Positions 26,123-32,749 of a stretch of DNA of 64,000 nt are shown here, one piece after another (the first letter of the stretch is position 1; each line of letters starts with the position of its first letter). The DNA lies in NCBI RefSeq assembly GCF_003228315.1, contig NZ_CP029693.1, positions 434,001 through 498,000 of the forward strand, written 5' to 3'. A program made the translations under genes and the position numbers. Under the pieces are notes generated by a model. That model made no database searches. It was not told the origin of the DNA and saw nothing but the letters and a program-made list of their open reading frames with translations. This DNA comes from Pseudomonas putida (GTDB lineage: Bacteria; Pseudomonadota; Gammaproteobacteria; Pseudomonadales; Pseudomonadaceae).

Positions 26123-27445
26123 ATGAGCCAGGAACTGCGGCTTATTCGTCGCATCACGCTGAAACTGATTCCCTTCCTGATCCTGCTGTACCTGATCGCC
26201 TACGTGGACCGCTCCGCCGTAGGGTTCGCCAAACTGCACATGGGCGCCGACATCGGCCTGGGTGACGCGGCGTACGGCCTGGGCGCCGGGTTGTTTTTCA
26301 TCGGTTACTTCCTGCTGGAAATCCCCAGCAACCTGATGCTCGATCGCTTCGGCGCGCGGCGCTGGTTTGCGCGGATCATGATTACCTGGGGTGCCATTAC
26401 CATCGGCATGGCCTTCGTCCAGGGGCCCAACAGCTTCTATCTGATGCGCTTTCTGCTCGGCGCGGCGGAGGCCGGCTTCTTCCCGGGCGTGCTGTACTAC
26501 ATCACCCAATGGTTCCCGGTTCGCCATCGCGGCAAGATCCTCGGCCTGTTCATCCTCTCGCAGCCGATCGCGATGATGATTACCGGTCCCGTGTCCGGCG
26601 GCCTGCTAGGCATGGACGGCGTGCTGGGTCTGCACGGCTGGCAATGGCTGTTCATCGTCATCGGCACCCCGGCGATTCTGCTGACCTGGCCGGTGCTGCG
26701 TTGGCTGCCGGATGGCCCGCAACAGGTGAAGTGGATGGACCAGGCCGAGAAGGACTGGCTGACCGGCGAGCTGCAAAAAGACCTGCAGGAATACGGCCAG
26801 ACCCGTCACGGCAATCCGCTGCATGCCCTCAAGGACAAACGCGTTCTGCTGCTCGCGCTGTTCTACCTGCCGGTCACTTTGAGCATTTACGGCCTGGGCC
26901 TGTGGCTGCCGACCCTGATCAAGCAGTTCGGCGGCAGTGATCTGGTGACCGGATTCGTGTCCGCCGTGCCTTACATCTTCGGGATCATCGGCCTGCTGAT
27001 CATCCCGCGCAGTTCCGACCGACTGAATGACCGCTATGGCCATCTGGCTGTGCTCTATGTGCTGGGCGCCATCGGCCTGTTCCTCAGTGCCTGGCTGATC
27101 TTTCCAGTGCTGCAGTTGATGGCGCTGTGTCTGGTGGCGTTTTCGCTGTTTTCCTGCACGGCGGTGTTCTGGACCTTGCCCGGCCGCTTCTTTGCCGGCG
27201 CCAGCGCGGCGGCGGGCATCGCGCTGATCAACTCGGTGGGCAACCTGGGCGGTTACATCGGCCCGTTCGTGATCGGCGCGCTCAAGGAATACACCGGCAA
27301 CCTGGCTTCGGGGTTGTACTTCCTGTCCGGGGTGATGGTCTGCGGCCTGATTTTGACCGGCGTGGTGTATCGCCAGCTGGAGCGCAAGCATGTGCTGCCG
27401 GCGGATGAGTTTGCCGCCAGTGCGCGTGGGGCTACCCGTACCTGA
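26123..27445 (+). CDS. MFS transporter, anion:cation symporter type
   Basis: A 440-residue protein with 12 membrane helices of the ACS branch of the major facilitator superfamily, which takes up hexonates, pentonates, tartrate and phthalate by proton symport. It shows DRSAVGFAKLHM after helix 1, GYFLLEIPSNLMLDRFGARRW (loop motif, broken here only by wording) and LGAAEAGFFPGVLYYITQWF in the helix-5 region. GGAG precedes the ATG at 26123; the longer frame lacks support. It is the first gene rightwards in the sugar-acid locus and presumably imports its substrate. Confidence 0.9.
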   Translation: MSQELRLIRRITLKLIPFLILLYLIAYVDRSAVGFAKLHMGADIGLGDAAYGLGAGLFFIGYFLLEIPSNLMLDRFGARRWFARIMITWGAITIGMAFVQGPNSFYLMRFLLGAAEAGFFPGVLYYITQWFPVRHRGKILGLFILSQPIAMMITGPVSGGLLGMDGVLGLHGWQWLFIVIGTPAILLTWPVLRWLPDGPQQVKWMDQAEKDWLTGELQKDLQEYGQTRHGNPLHALKDKRVLLLALFYLPVTLSIYGLGLWLPTLIKQFGGSDLVTGFVSAVPYIFGIIGLLIIPRSSDRLNDRYGHLAVLYVLGAIGLFLSAWLIFPVLQLMALCLVAFSLFSCTAVFWTLPGRFFAGASAAAGIALINSVGNLGGYIGPFVIGALKEYTGNLASGLYFLSGVMVCGLILTGVVYRQLERKHVLPADEFAASARGATRT

Positions 27446-27463
27446 TTACATCTACCGGCTCAC

Positions 27464-27553
27464 TGTAGGAGCGAGCCTGCTCGCGATGGGGCCGCCACAT
27501 TCAATATTTAGGGTGACTGATACACCGCTATCGCGAGCAGGCTCGCTCCTACA
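27464..27553. repeat. REPIN between transporter and AraD1-family gene
   Basis: Inverted REP arms of the TGTAGGAGCGAG type around a loop of about 42 bases, ending 39 bases before the AraD1-family ATG. The right half of the loop (ACCGCTATCGCGAG) is shared with the REPIN at 24090. Confidence 0.93.
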
Positions 27554-27591
27554 GGGGTGAGCGGTGTTTTGAATTCGACAGGAGAAATTTC

Positions 27592-28584
27592 ATGCGTTTG
27601 GTTCAATTCGAATTGAGTAATGGCGAGCGCCGTGTCGGCGTGGTCGAAGGGGCGCAAGTCCTGGAAGTTCGCGGAGCACGGACGGTTCGCGACCTGGCCC
27701 TGGCGGCGATCGAGGCTGGGATCAATCTAGAGCAACAGGTGCAAGCCCTGGGGCTGGGCAACAGCCACGACTACGCCGAGCTGCTGGCACAATTGCGCAT
27801 CCTGCCGCCGCTGGATCACCCGGACCCTGCACATATGCTGGTCAGCGGCACCGGCCTGACTCACCTGGGCAGCGCCTCGGCACGAGACAAGATGCACCAG
27901 CAGTCCGGCGAAGAAGCGACAATGACCGACACCATGCGCATCTTCAAGTGGGGCGTAGAGGGCGGTAAACCCGTAGCAGGGCAGGCCGGTGTGCAACCGG
28001 AATGGTTCTACAAGGGTGATGGCAGCATTGTCGTGCGCCCGGGCCAGCCGTTTCCGCTACCGCCGTTTGCCGAAGATGCCGGCGAAGAGCCCGAGCTGAG
28101 TGGCCTCTACGTCATTGGCCACGACGGCAAGCCATATCGCCTGGGCTTTGCCGTGGGCAACGAGTTCTCCGATCACGTCATGGAGCGCAAGAACTACCTT
28201 TACCTGGCGCATTCGAAGCTGCGCAGTTGCAGCTACGGCCCGGAGTTGCGCGTCGGCGAGTTGCCCGAGCATCTGGCCGGCACCAGTCGCATCCTGCGCA
28301 ATGGCGAAGTGCTGTGGCAGAACGAGTTCCTCAGCGGCGAGGCCAACATGTGCCACAGCCTGGCGAACCTCGAGTATCACCATTTCAAATACAGCCAGTT
28401 CCTGCGCCCGGGGGACGTGCACATTCATTTCTTCGGCACCGCGACCCTTTCCTTCGCCGATGGCGTTCGCACGCAACCGGGAGACGTGTTCGAGATCAGC
28501 CAGGCCGAGTTCGGCGCGCCGCTGGTCAATGGCATCGCGCCGGTCGAAGCCGCGTTTGAACCCGGTACCGTCACCGCACTTTGA
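27592..28584 (+). CDS. AraD1/GguC family protein (fumarylacetoacetase-like fold)
   Basis: A 330-residue protein of the AraD1 (GguC) family, related to fumarylacetoacetate hydrolases. It shows the N-terminal MRLVQFELSNGERRVGVVEG, the signature MLVSGTGLTHLGSASARDKM, a metal-site-like EPELSGLYVIG, and GNEFSDHVMERKNYLYLAHSK. In pentonate loci this family is thought to convert 2-keto-3-deoxy-pentonate to alpha-ketoglutarate semialdehyde by loss of water. AGGAGA precedes the ATG. The next gene starts 11 bases after the stop, so the two are co-transcribed. Confidence 0.86.
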   Translation: MRLVQFELSNGERRVGVVEGAQVLEVRGARTVRDLALAAIEAGINLEQQVQALGLGNSHDYAELLAQLRILPPLDHPDPAHMLVSGTGLTHLGSASARDKMHQQSGEEATMTDTMRIFKWGVEGGKPVAGQAGVQPEWFYKGDGSIVVRPGQPFPLPPFAEDAGEEPELSGLYVIGHDGKPYRLGFAVGNEFSDHVMERKNYLYLAHSKLRSCSYGPELRVGELPEHLAGTSRILRNGEVLWQNEFLSGEANMCHSLANLEYHHFKYSQFLRPGDVHIHFFGTATLSFADGVRTQPGDVFEISQAEFGAPLVNGIAPVEAAFEPGTVTAL

Positions 28585-28594
28585 GGAGTCATTC

Positions 28595-30175
28595 ATGACC
28601 CGGATTCTTGGTCACAACTACATCGGCGGCCAGCGCAGCGCCACCGGCACCGTCAAGCTGCAGAGCTTCGATGCCGAAACCGGCGAGGCGTTGCCTCATG
28701 ATTTCATTCAGGCCACGCCCGAGGAAGTCGACGCCGCCGCCAAGGCTGCGGCCGCTGCGTATCCGAGCTATCGCGGCTTGAGCGGCGAGCGCCGTGCTCA
28801 GTTCCTGGACGCGATTGCCGATGAACTGGACGCGCTGGGCGATGATTTCGTCAGCGTGGTTTGCCGTGAAACCGCCTTGCCGGCTGCGCGGATCATCGGC
28901 GAGCGCGGACGCACCAGCGGCCAGATGCGCCTGTTCGCCAGCGTTCTGCGACGTGGCGATTTTTATGGCGCACGGATCGACAGGGCATTGCCTGAGCGCC
29001 AGCCGCTGCCACGTCCCGATCTGCGTCAATACCGCATCGGTGTCGGCCCGGTGGCAGTGTTCGGTGCGAGCAACTTCCCGCTGGCATTTTCCACCGCCGG
29101 TGGCGACACCGCCGCGGCCCTGGCCGCCGGTTGCCCAGTGGTGTTCAAGGCCCACAGCGGCCACATGGCCACGGCCGAGCAGGTGGCCAATGCGATCCTG
29201 CGCGCGGCGGAAAAAACCGCCATGCCGGCCGGTGTGTTCAACATGATCTACGGTGGCGGAGTCGGTGAAGTACTGGTCAAGCATCCGGCGATCCAGGCGG
29301 TGGGCTTTACCGGCTCGCTCAAGGGCGGTCGCGCGTTGTGCGACATGGCGGCGGCGCGTGCGCAGCCGATCCCGGTGTTCGCCGAGATGTCGAGCATCAA
29401 CCCGGTGATTGTGCTGCCCCAGGCGATACAGGAACGCTCGGACACCATCGCCCGTGGCCTGTCGGCTTCAGTGGTTCAGGGCTGCGGTCAGTTCTGCACC
29501 AACCCCGGGCTGGTGATTGGCATTCGTTCGCCGCAATTCACTGGGTTCCTCGAACAACTGACCGACCTGATGGCCGATCAGCCGGCGCAGACCATGCTCA
29601 ACGCCGGGACCCTGAGCAGTTATGGCAAGGGCTTGCAGAAGTTGCTCGAACATCCGCGCATCGAACATCTGGCGGGCCAGCCACAGCAAGGTCTCCAGGC
29701 ACAACCGCAACTGTTCAAGTCTGACGTCAGCTTGCTGATCGAAGGCGACGAGGTATTGCAGGAGGAAGTGTTCGGCCCCGCCACGGTGGTGGTGGAAGTG
29801 GCGGATCAGGCGCAATTGAATGCCGCGTTGAATGGATTGCACGGTCAGCTGACCGCGACAATCATCGGTGAAGCGGCAGATTTCGAGCAGTTCGGCGAAC
29901 TGACGGCGTTGCTGGAACAGAAGGTCGGCCGGATCCTGCTCAACGGCTATCCTACCGGAGTCGAAGTTTGCGATTCGATGGTCCATGGCGGTCCGTACCC
30001 GGCGACTTCCGATGCCCGTGGTACCTCGGTCGGTACCCTGGCCATCGACCGCTTCCTGCGCCCGGTGTGCTTCCAGAACTACCCGGACAACTTGCTGCCG
30101 GATGCGTTGAAAAACGCCAATCCGTTGCAAATTCAGCGACTGGTGGATGGCAAGCCATCGCGTGAGGCCCTGTAA
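28595..30175 (+). CDS. Alpha-ketoglutarate semialdehyde (2,5-dioxopentanoate) dehydrogenase
   Basis: A 526-residue aldehyde dehydrogenase of the long type seen in sugar-acid pathways. It has GPVAVFGASNFPLAFSTAGG (cofactor site), FAEMSSINPVIVLP (general-base Glu) and QGCGQFCTNPGLVIG (catalytic Cys in GQFCT). It oxidises alpha-ketoglutarate semialdehyde to alpha-ketoglutarate with NAD(P). GAGG precedes the ATG at 28595. Its place directly behind the AraD1 gene fits the final step of the pathway. Downstream is a palindromic repeat rather than another gene. Confidence 0.92.
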   Translation: MTRILGHNYIGGQRSATGTVKLQSFDAETGEALPHDFIQATPEEVDAAAKAAAAAYPSYRGLSGERRAQFLDAIADELDALGDDFVSVVCRETALPAARIIGERGRTSGQMRLFASVLRRGDFYGARIDRALPERQPLPRPDLRQYRIGVGPVAVFGASNFPLAFSTAGGDTAAALAAGCPVVFKAHSGHMATAEQVANAILRAAEKTAMPAGVFNMIYGGGVGEVLVKHPAIQAVGFTGSLKGGRALCDMAAARAQPIPVFAEMSSINPVIVLPQAIQERSDTIARGLSASVVQGCGQFCTNPGLVIGIRSPQFTGFLEQLTDLMADQPAQTMLNAGTLSSYGKGLQKLLEHPRIEHLAGQPQQGLQAQPQLFKSDVSLLIEGDEVLQEEVFGPATVVVEVADQAQLNAALNGLHGQLTATIIGEAADFEQFGELTALLEQKVGRILLNGYPTGVEVCDSMVHGGPYPATSDARGTSVGTLAIDRFLRPVCFQNYPDNLLPDALKNANPLQIQRLVDGKPSREAL

Positions 30176-30190
30176 CCTGCCGTCACGCTG

Positions 30191-30302
30191 ATCGTTCCCA
30201 CGCTCTGCGTGGGAATGCCTCACCGGACGCTCCGCGTTCGGCCTTTGAATCTGGGACGCAGAGCGTCCCGGGCTGCGTTCCCACGCAGAGCGTGGGAACG
30301 AT
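30191..30302. repeat. Second palindromic repeat family (GTTCCCACGC type)
   Basis: ATCGTTCCCACGCTCTGCGT (30191 onwards) is inverted at the other end (GCAGAGCGTGGGAACGAT, to 30302). A second hairpin, GGGACGCAGAGCGTCCC (30253-30269), lies inside. This differs from the REP sequence of the other repeats but is also common between Pseudomonas genes. It follows the dehydrogenase gene and may end its transcript. Confidence 0.88.
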
Positions 30303-30368
30303 CATCATGGAGAGGGTAGGGACGCAATGAGCTATCATTGCGTTTTTCCCACCCAAAGATTGACTGCC

Positions 30369-30665
30369 ATGACTGCTGTATCCGATACCCTTCTCAGCGC
30401 CCTTGAACACTGCGGTATGGTGGAAATCGACGGGCTGCATGCCTTCGAGTTCGCCCTTGATGTCGACGACAATCTGCACATCGAATGCATTGATGGTCGC
30501 GAGGCAAAGCACTGGGAGTTCACCCCGGCGCAAATCCAGGCCGCCAGCTTCGATCAAACCCTGCAAAGCTGGTTGATCACGGGCAGCGACGGTGAGCATC
30601 GTCTGGTGTGCATCGGCGATGTTTTCAGCGGTGACAACGAAGACGACGAGCCCGAAGCTAAGTAA
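30369..30665 (+). CDS. Small conserved protein of unknown function
   Basis: A 98-residue soluble, acidic protein starting MTAVSDTLLSALEHCGMVEI and ending DNEDDEPEAK. The middle (LHAFEFALDVDDNLHIECID, HWEFTPAQIQAASFDQTL) predicts a mixed alpha/beta fold. No known domain, signal peptide or membrane helix. The ATG at 30369 is preferred to an in-frame upstream ATG at 30327 because the conserved-looking part begins there. It seems monocistronic, closed by the hairpin at 30727. Confidence 0.7.
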   Translation: MTAVSDTLLSALEHCGMVEIDGLHAFEFALDVDDNLHIECIDGREAKHWEFTPAQIQAASFDQTLQSWLITGSDGEHRLVCIGDVFSGDNEDDEPEAK

Positions 30666-30726
30666 TTCCTGCAAAAACCACCGATGGGCGCCTTCGGTGA
30701 TCTGAAGTTCCAGCTGCGACAATCGA

Positions 30727-30760
30727 CCGCAGGCCCCGGTTTATGGGGCCTGCGGCTTTC
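30727..30760 (+). terminator. Probable terminator
   Basis: CCGCAGGCCCC (30727-30737), seven-base loop, GGGGCCTGCGG (30745-30755), then CTTTCT. An 11-pair GC-rich stem with a modest T-tract, 61 bases after the stop of the 98-residue gene. Confidence 0.75.
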
Positions 30761-30880
30761 TATCAATGAGGCTGATATTTGGTAATGCTACAAAGCATTT
30801 CAAGGCCTCGTTCCTCGAAGAGTAAGTTTGCTTCACGGCCCAACCGGGCAAGCAAGCCAACTGACTTCGAGGAGTACCCC

Positions 30881-31060
30881 ATGAACTTCAATCTCTTCTC
30901 CGTAATCGCCGCTTCCGCCATCTCCGCTTCCGTTGCCCTGCCAGCCAGCGCCAACGTTGAAATCAGCGACAAAAAAGCCCACACCCAAAGCTACACCCAG
31001 AAATACCTGCAACAGAGCGCCAACTTCTACGCCGCACTGGATCACAAAGCCCAGCACTGA
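30881..31060 (+). CDS. Small exported protein
   Basis: A 59-residue protein with a clear Sec signal peptide: MNFNLFSVIAASAISASVAL followed by PASA and probable cleavage before NVEI. The mature part is about 34 residues (ISDKKAHTQSYTQKYLQQSA, NFYAALDHKAQH), polar and rich in Gln, Tyr and His. GAGGAG sits 8 bases before the ATG at 30881, a strong site that decides the start. Likely periplasmic; no family recognised. Confidence 0.75.
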   Translation: MNFNLFSVIAASAISASVALPASANVEISDKKAHTQSYTQKYLQQSANFYAALDHKAQH

Positions 31061-31077
31061 GCGTTTCTATGCGCAAG

Positions 31078-31179
31078 TGTAGGAGCGAGCCCTGCTCGCG
31101 ATGAATGTCCAGGCGCCGCGGGCAATCAGACTGCCCACGTCATCGTTGACGACCATCGCGAGCAGGGCTCGCTCCTTCA
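31078..31179. repeat. REPIN
   Basis: Inverted REP arms (GAGCCCTGCTCGCG variant with one extra C) around a loop that ends CGTTGACGACCATCGCGAG, the same loop end as in the REPINs at 53049 and 56693. The remainder of the 31061-31336 gap holds nothing else I can name. Confidence 0.92.
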
Positions 31180-31336
31180 CGAACGCAGGCTTCGACAACG
31201 GCTACACATGTCGCTTCTGCATAACTCATTTCCGACAGCATTAAATGGCCACTAAGGTATCGCTTGATATCACCTTGCCACGCGTTTAAATTTGACGCGG
31301 GTTTATTGACTCCTTCAGAAGAAAAGGATCGACAAT

Positions 31337-31462
31337 ATGGCAATGCGTCTGGCTGTGGTGCTGCTCTTCCTCTATTCCACTCCGATTCTTTCCGCTGCCA
31401 CGCCCATTTCCGGGGAGCCCGAGGCTGCTCGCGAACGCCTGATGAGTTTTATCGAAGACTGA
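31337..31462 (+). CDS. Very small exported peptide
   Basis: A 41-codon reading frame with a convincing signal peptide (MAMRLAVVLLFLYSTPILSA, then ATP) and a short acidic remainder ending ERLMSFIED. AAAGGA at 31323-31328 is correctly placed for the ATG at 31337. The mature peptide would be only about 20 residues. Small enough to be missed by standard gene finders. It precedes two small membrane proteins on the same strand. Function unknown; whether it is translated needs proof. Confidence 0.5.
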   Translation: MAMRLAVVLLFLYSTPILSAATPISGEPEAARERLMSFIED

Positions 31463-31545
31463 AATAGTCTCCTTTAATGATCAACGCCGATGATATTCGC
31501 TATAGACAGGCGTTGTTGGTCACTGATGCTTTTTTAACCGATTCT

Positions 31546-31571
31546 GTGGACTCTGAAACATGTCCACGGAG
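31546..31571 (+). promoter_or_regulatory. Hairpin abutting a Shine-Dalgarno sequence
   Basis: GTGGAC (31546-31551), ten-base loop, GTCCAC (31562-31567), immediately followed by GGAG (31568-31571) and, six bases later, the ATG at 31578. A looser hairpin (CAACGCC 31482 / GGCGTTG 31509) lies upstream. This may modulate translation of the small membrane protein pair. Confidence 0.35.
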
Positions 31572-31577
31572 TTCATC

Positions 31578-31790
31578 ATGGCCAGCGCAATCATCACTTC
31601 TGCCAAACACGGCGCCTATGTGGCTATCGGTCTTTACCTGGTCATGGTGCTGGTTATCAGTCTTTCGCCACAGTCGCAGCAAACCATCGACCCGCCGATC
31701 CAGGTCGCCCATCCCGGCATCCAGTTTGAACACCGCGCCCAGCAGGCGATGGCTGATCAGGCTGACCTTGCGGGAGTCGGCGGAGCATGA
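31578..31790 (+). CDS. Small single-pass membrane protein
   Basis: A 70-residue protein with one hydrophobic helix (AYVAIGLYLVMVLVISL, about residues 12-28) followed by a polar tail, SPQSQQTIDPPIQVAHPG and so on. The start at 31578 is chosen because GGAG is six bases upstream; an in-frame ATG at 31560 lies in the hairpin loop and has no site. Its stop overlaps the next start as ATGA, so the two products are probably made together. No family recognised. Confidence 0.62.
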   Translation: MASAIITSAKHGAYVAIGLYLVMVLVISLSPQSQQTIDPPIQVAHPGIQFEHRAQQAMADQADLAGVGGA

Positions 31791-32044
31791 ACCGTTGCAA
31801 ACTCTTGATCATTGCCTTCCTGGCGTTCATCACCAACGGATTTTCCCTGCTGGGGATTGGGAACGGTTCGATAGGCGGGGTGGCACGGGCCATGGAAGCC
31901 AATCACACCATCACGCGCAGCATTGAAATTGCCAAGGCCATGGGCATGCTGGCCGGCAACCCGCCGCACGAGCCGGAAAGCGGGTTTTTCGGACCGTTCC
32001 AGGTCGATTGCTCGGTGATCGGCATGTGTGAAGTGCTGGCGTAA
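31787..32044 (+). CDS. Small exported or membrane-anchored protein
   Basis: An 85-residue protein with an N-terminal hydrophobic segment (MNRCKLLIIAFLAFITNGFS, LLGIG), a helical middle (GGVARAMEANHTITRSIEIA) and a C-terminal region with Pro-rich HEPESGFFGPF and two cysteines (CSVIGMC) that could form a disulfide outside the cytosol. Translation is coupled to the previous gene by a four-base overlap. Function unknown; a two-component membrane assembly is a reasonable guess. Confidence 0.62.
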   Translation: MNRCKLLIIAFLAFITNGFSLLGIGNGSIGGVARAMEANHTITRSIEIAKAMGMLAGNPPHEPESGFFGPFQVDCSVIGMCEVLA

Positions 32045-32055
32045 ATGGTTAACAC

Positions 32056-32129
32056 TGTGGGAGCAAGGCTTGCCCGCGATGGGGCCCTCAAGGCCACCAA
32101 AAGCATCGCGGGCAAGCCTTGCTCCCACA
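32056..32129. repeat. REPIN, second arm type (GCAAGGCTTGCCCGCG)
   Basis: TGTGGGAGCAAGGCTTGCCC starts at 32056, with the inverted copy ending at 32129. This arm type differs from the more frequent GCGAGCCTGCTCGCG type. It separates the small-protein cluster from the convergent glutathione transferase gene. Confidence 0.93.
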
Positions 32130-32152
32130 GGTTTCGATGCCCCAAATAGCGG

Positions 32153-32749
32153 CTATTTCTTCATGATTGACGTGAACAATTCCGACGTCAGAAAACGCTC
32201 AAGCCAGTCCTGCAATCGTCGGTAAGGCGTCTGCGCAAACCACTCGCGATCGACATGGGCGAATTGCCGAATGAACGGCATAAGCGCCACATCGGCCAGG
32301 CTCGTGTGGTCAGCCAGCAGGTACTCGCGATCCACCAACAGCTCATCCAGCTTGCGCAAAAACACCTCACCCTCGGCGCGATAGGCCTCCATAGGCTGCT
32401 CGGGATAGCGCTCGGCGTATTTGTAGCGATTCAAATGCACTTTGAACACCTGATCGTTCTCTTCGATCAGCGCCACAATGCGTTGCGCTCCCTGCGGATG
32501 TTCCTTGAGCAACCAGTCCTGCGGGTCGTTCTGTGCCAGGGCCCAGCGCATGATGTCCAGGCTTTCATCGATCACCCGGCCATCGACGCTGAGCACCGGC
32601 ACCGTGCCCTTGCCCGACAGGGCGAGCATTTCGGCGGGCTTGGCCTTGAGGCTGACTTCGACGATGTCCACGGCGACGCCCGCGTAACGCAAGGCCATTC
32701 GCGCCCGCATGGCGTACGGGCAGCGGCGGAATGAAAAGAGCGTGATCAT
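32153..32749 (-). CDS. Glutathione S-transferase family protein
   Basis: A 198-residue protein with a thioredoxin-like N-terminal domain (LFSFRRCPYAMRARMALRYA, GKGTVPVLSVDG with cis-Pro, IDESLDIMRWAL) and a helical C-terminal domain. The CPYA motif resembles glutaredoxin 2 and suggests a redox-active or Cys-type GST. Its start overlaps the sbcC stop, and a perfect GGAGGTGA ribosome-binding site is embedded in the last sbcC codons, so it is translated strongly from the sbcDC mRNA. The substrate is unknown. Confidence 0.88.
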   Translation of the reverse strand: MITLFSFRRCPYAMRARMALRYAGVAVDIVEVSLKAKPAEMLALSGKGTVPVLSVDGRVIDESLDIMRWALAQNDPQDWLLKEHPQGAQRIVALIEENDQVFKVHLNRYKYAERYPEQPMEAYRAEGEVFLRKLDELLVDREYLLADHTSLADVALMPFIRQFAHVDREWFAQTPYRRLQDWLERFLTSELFTSIMKK

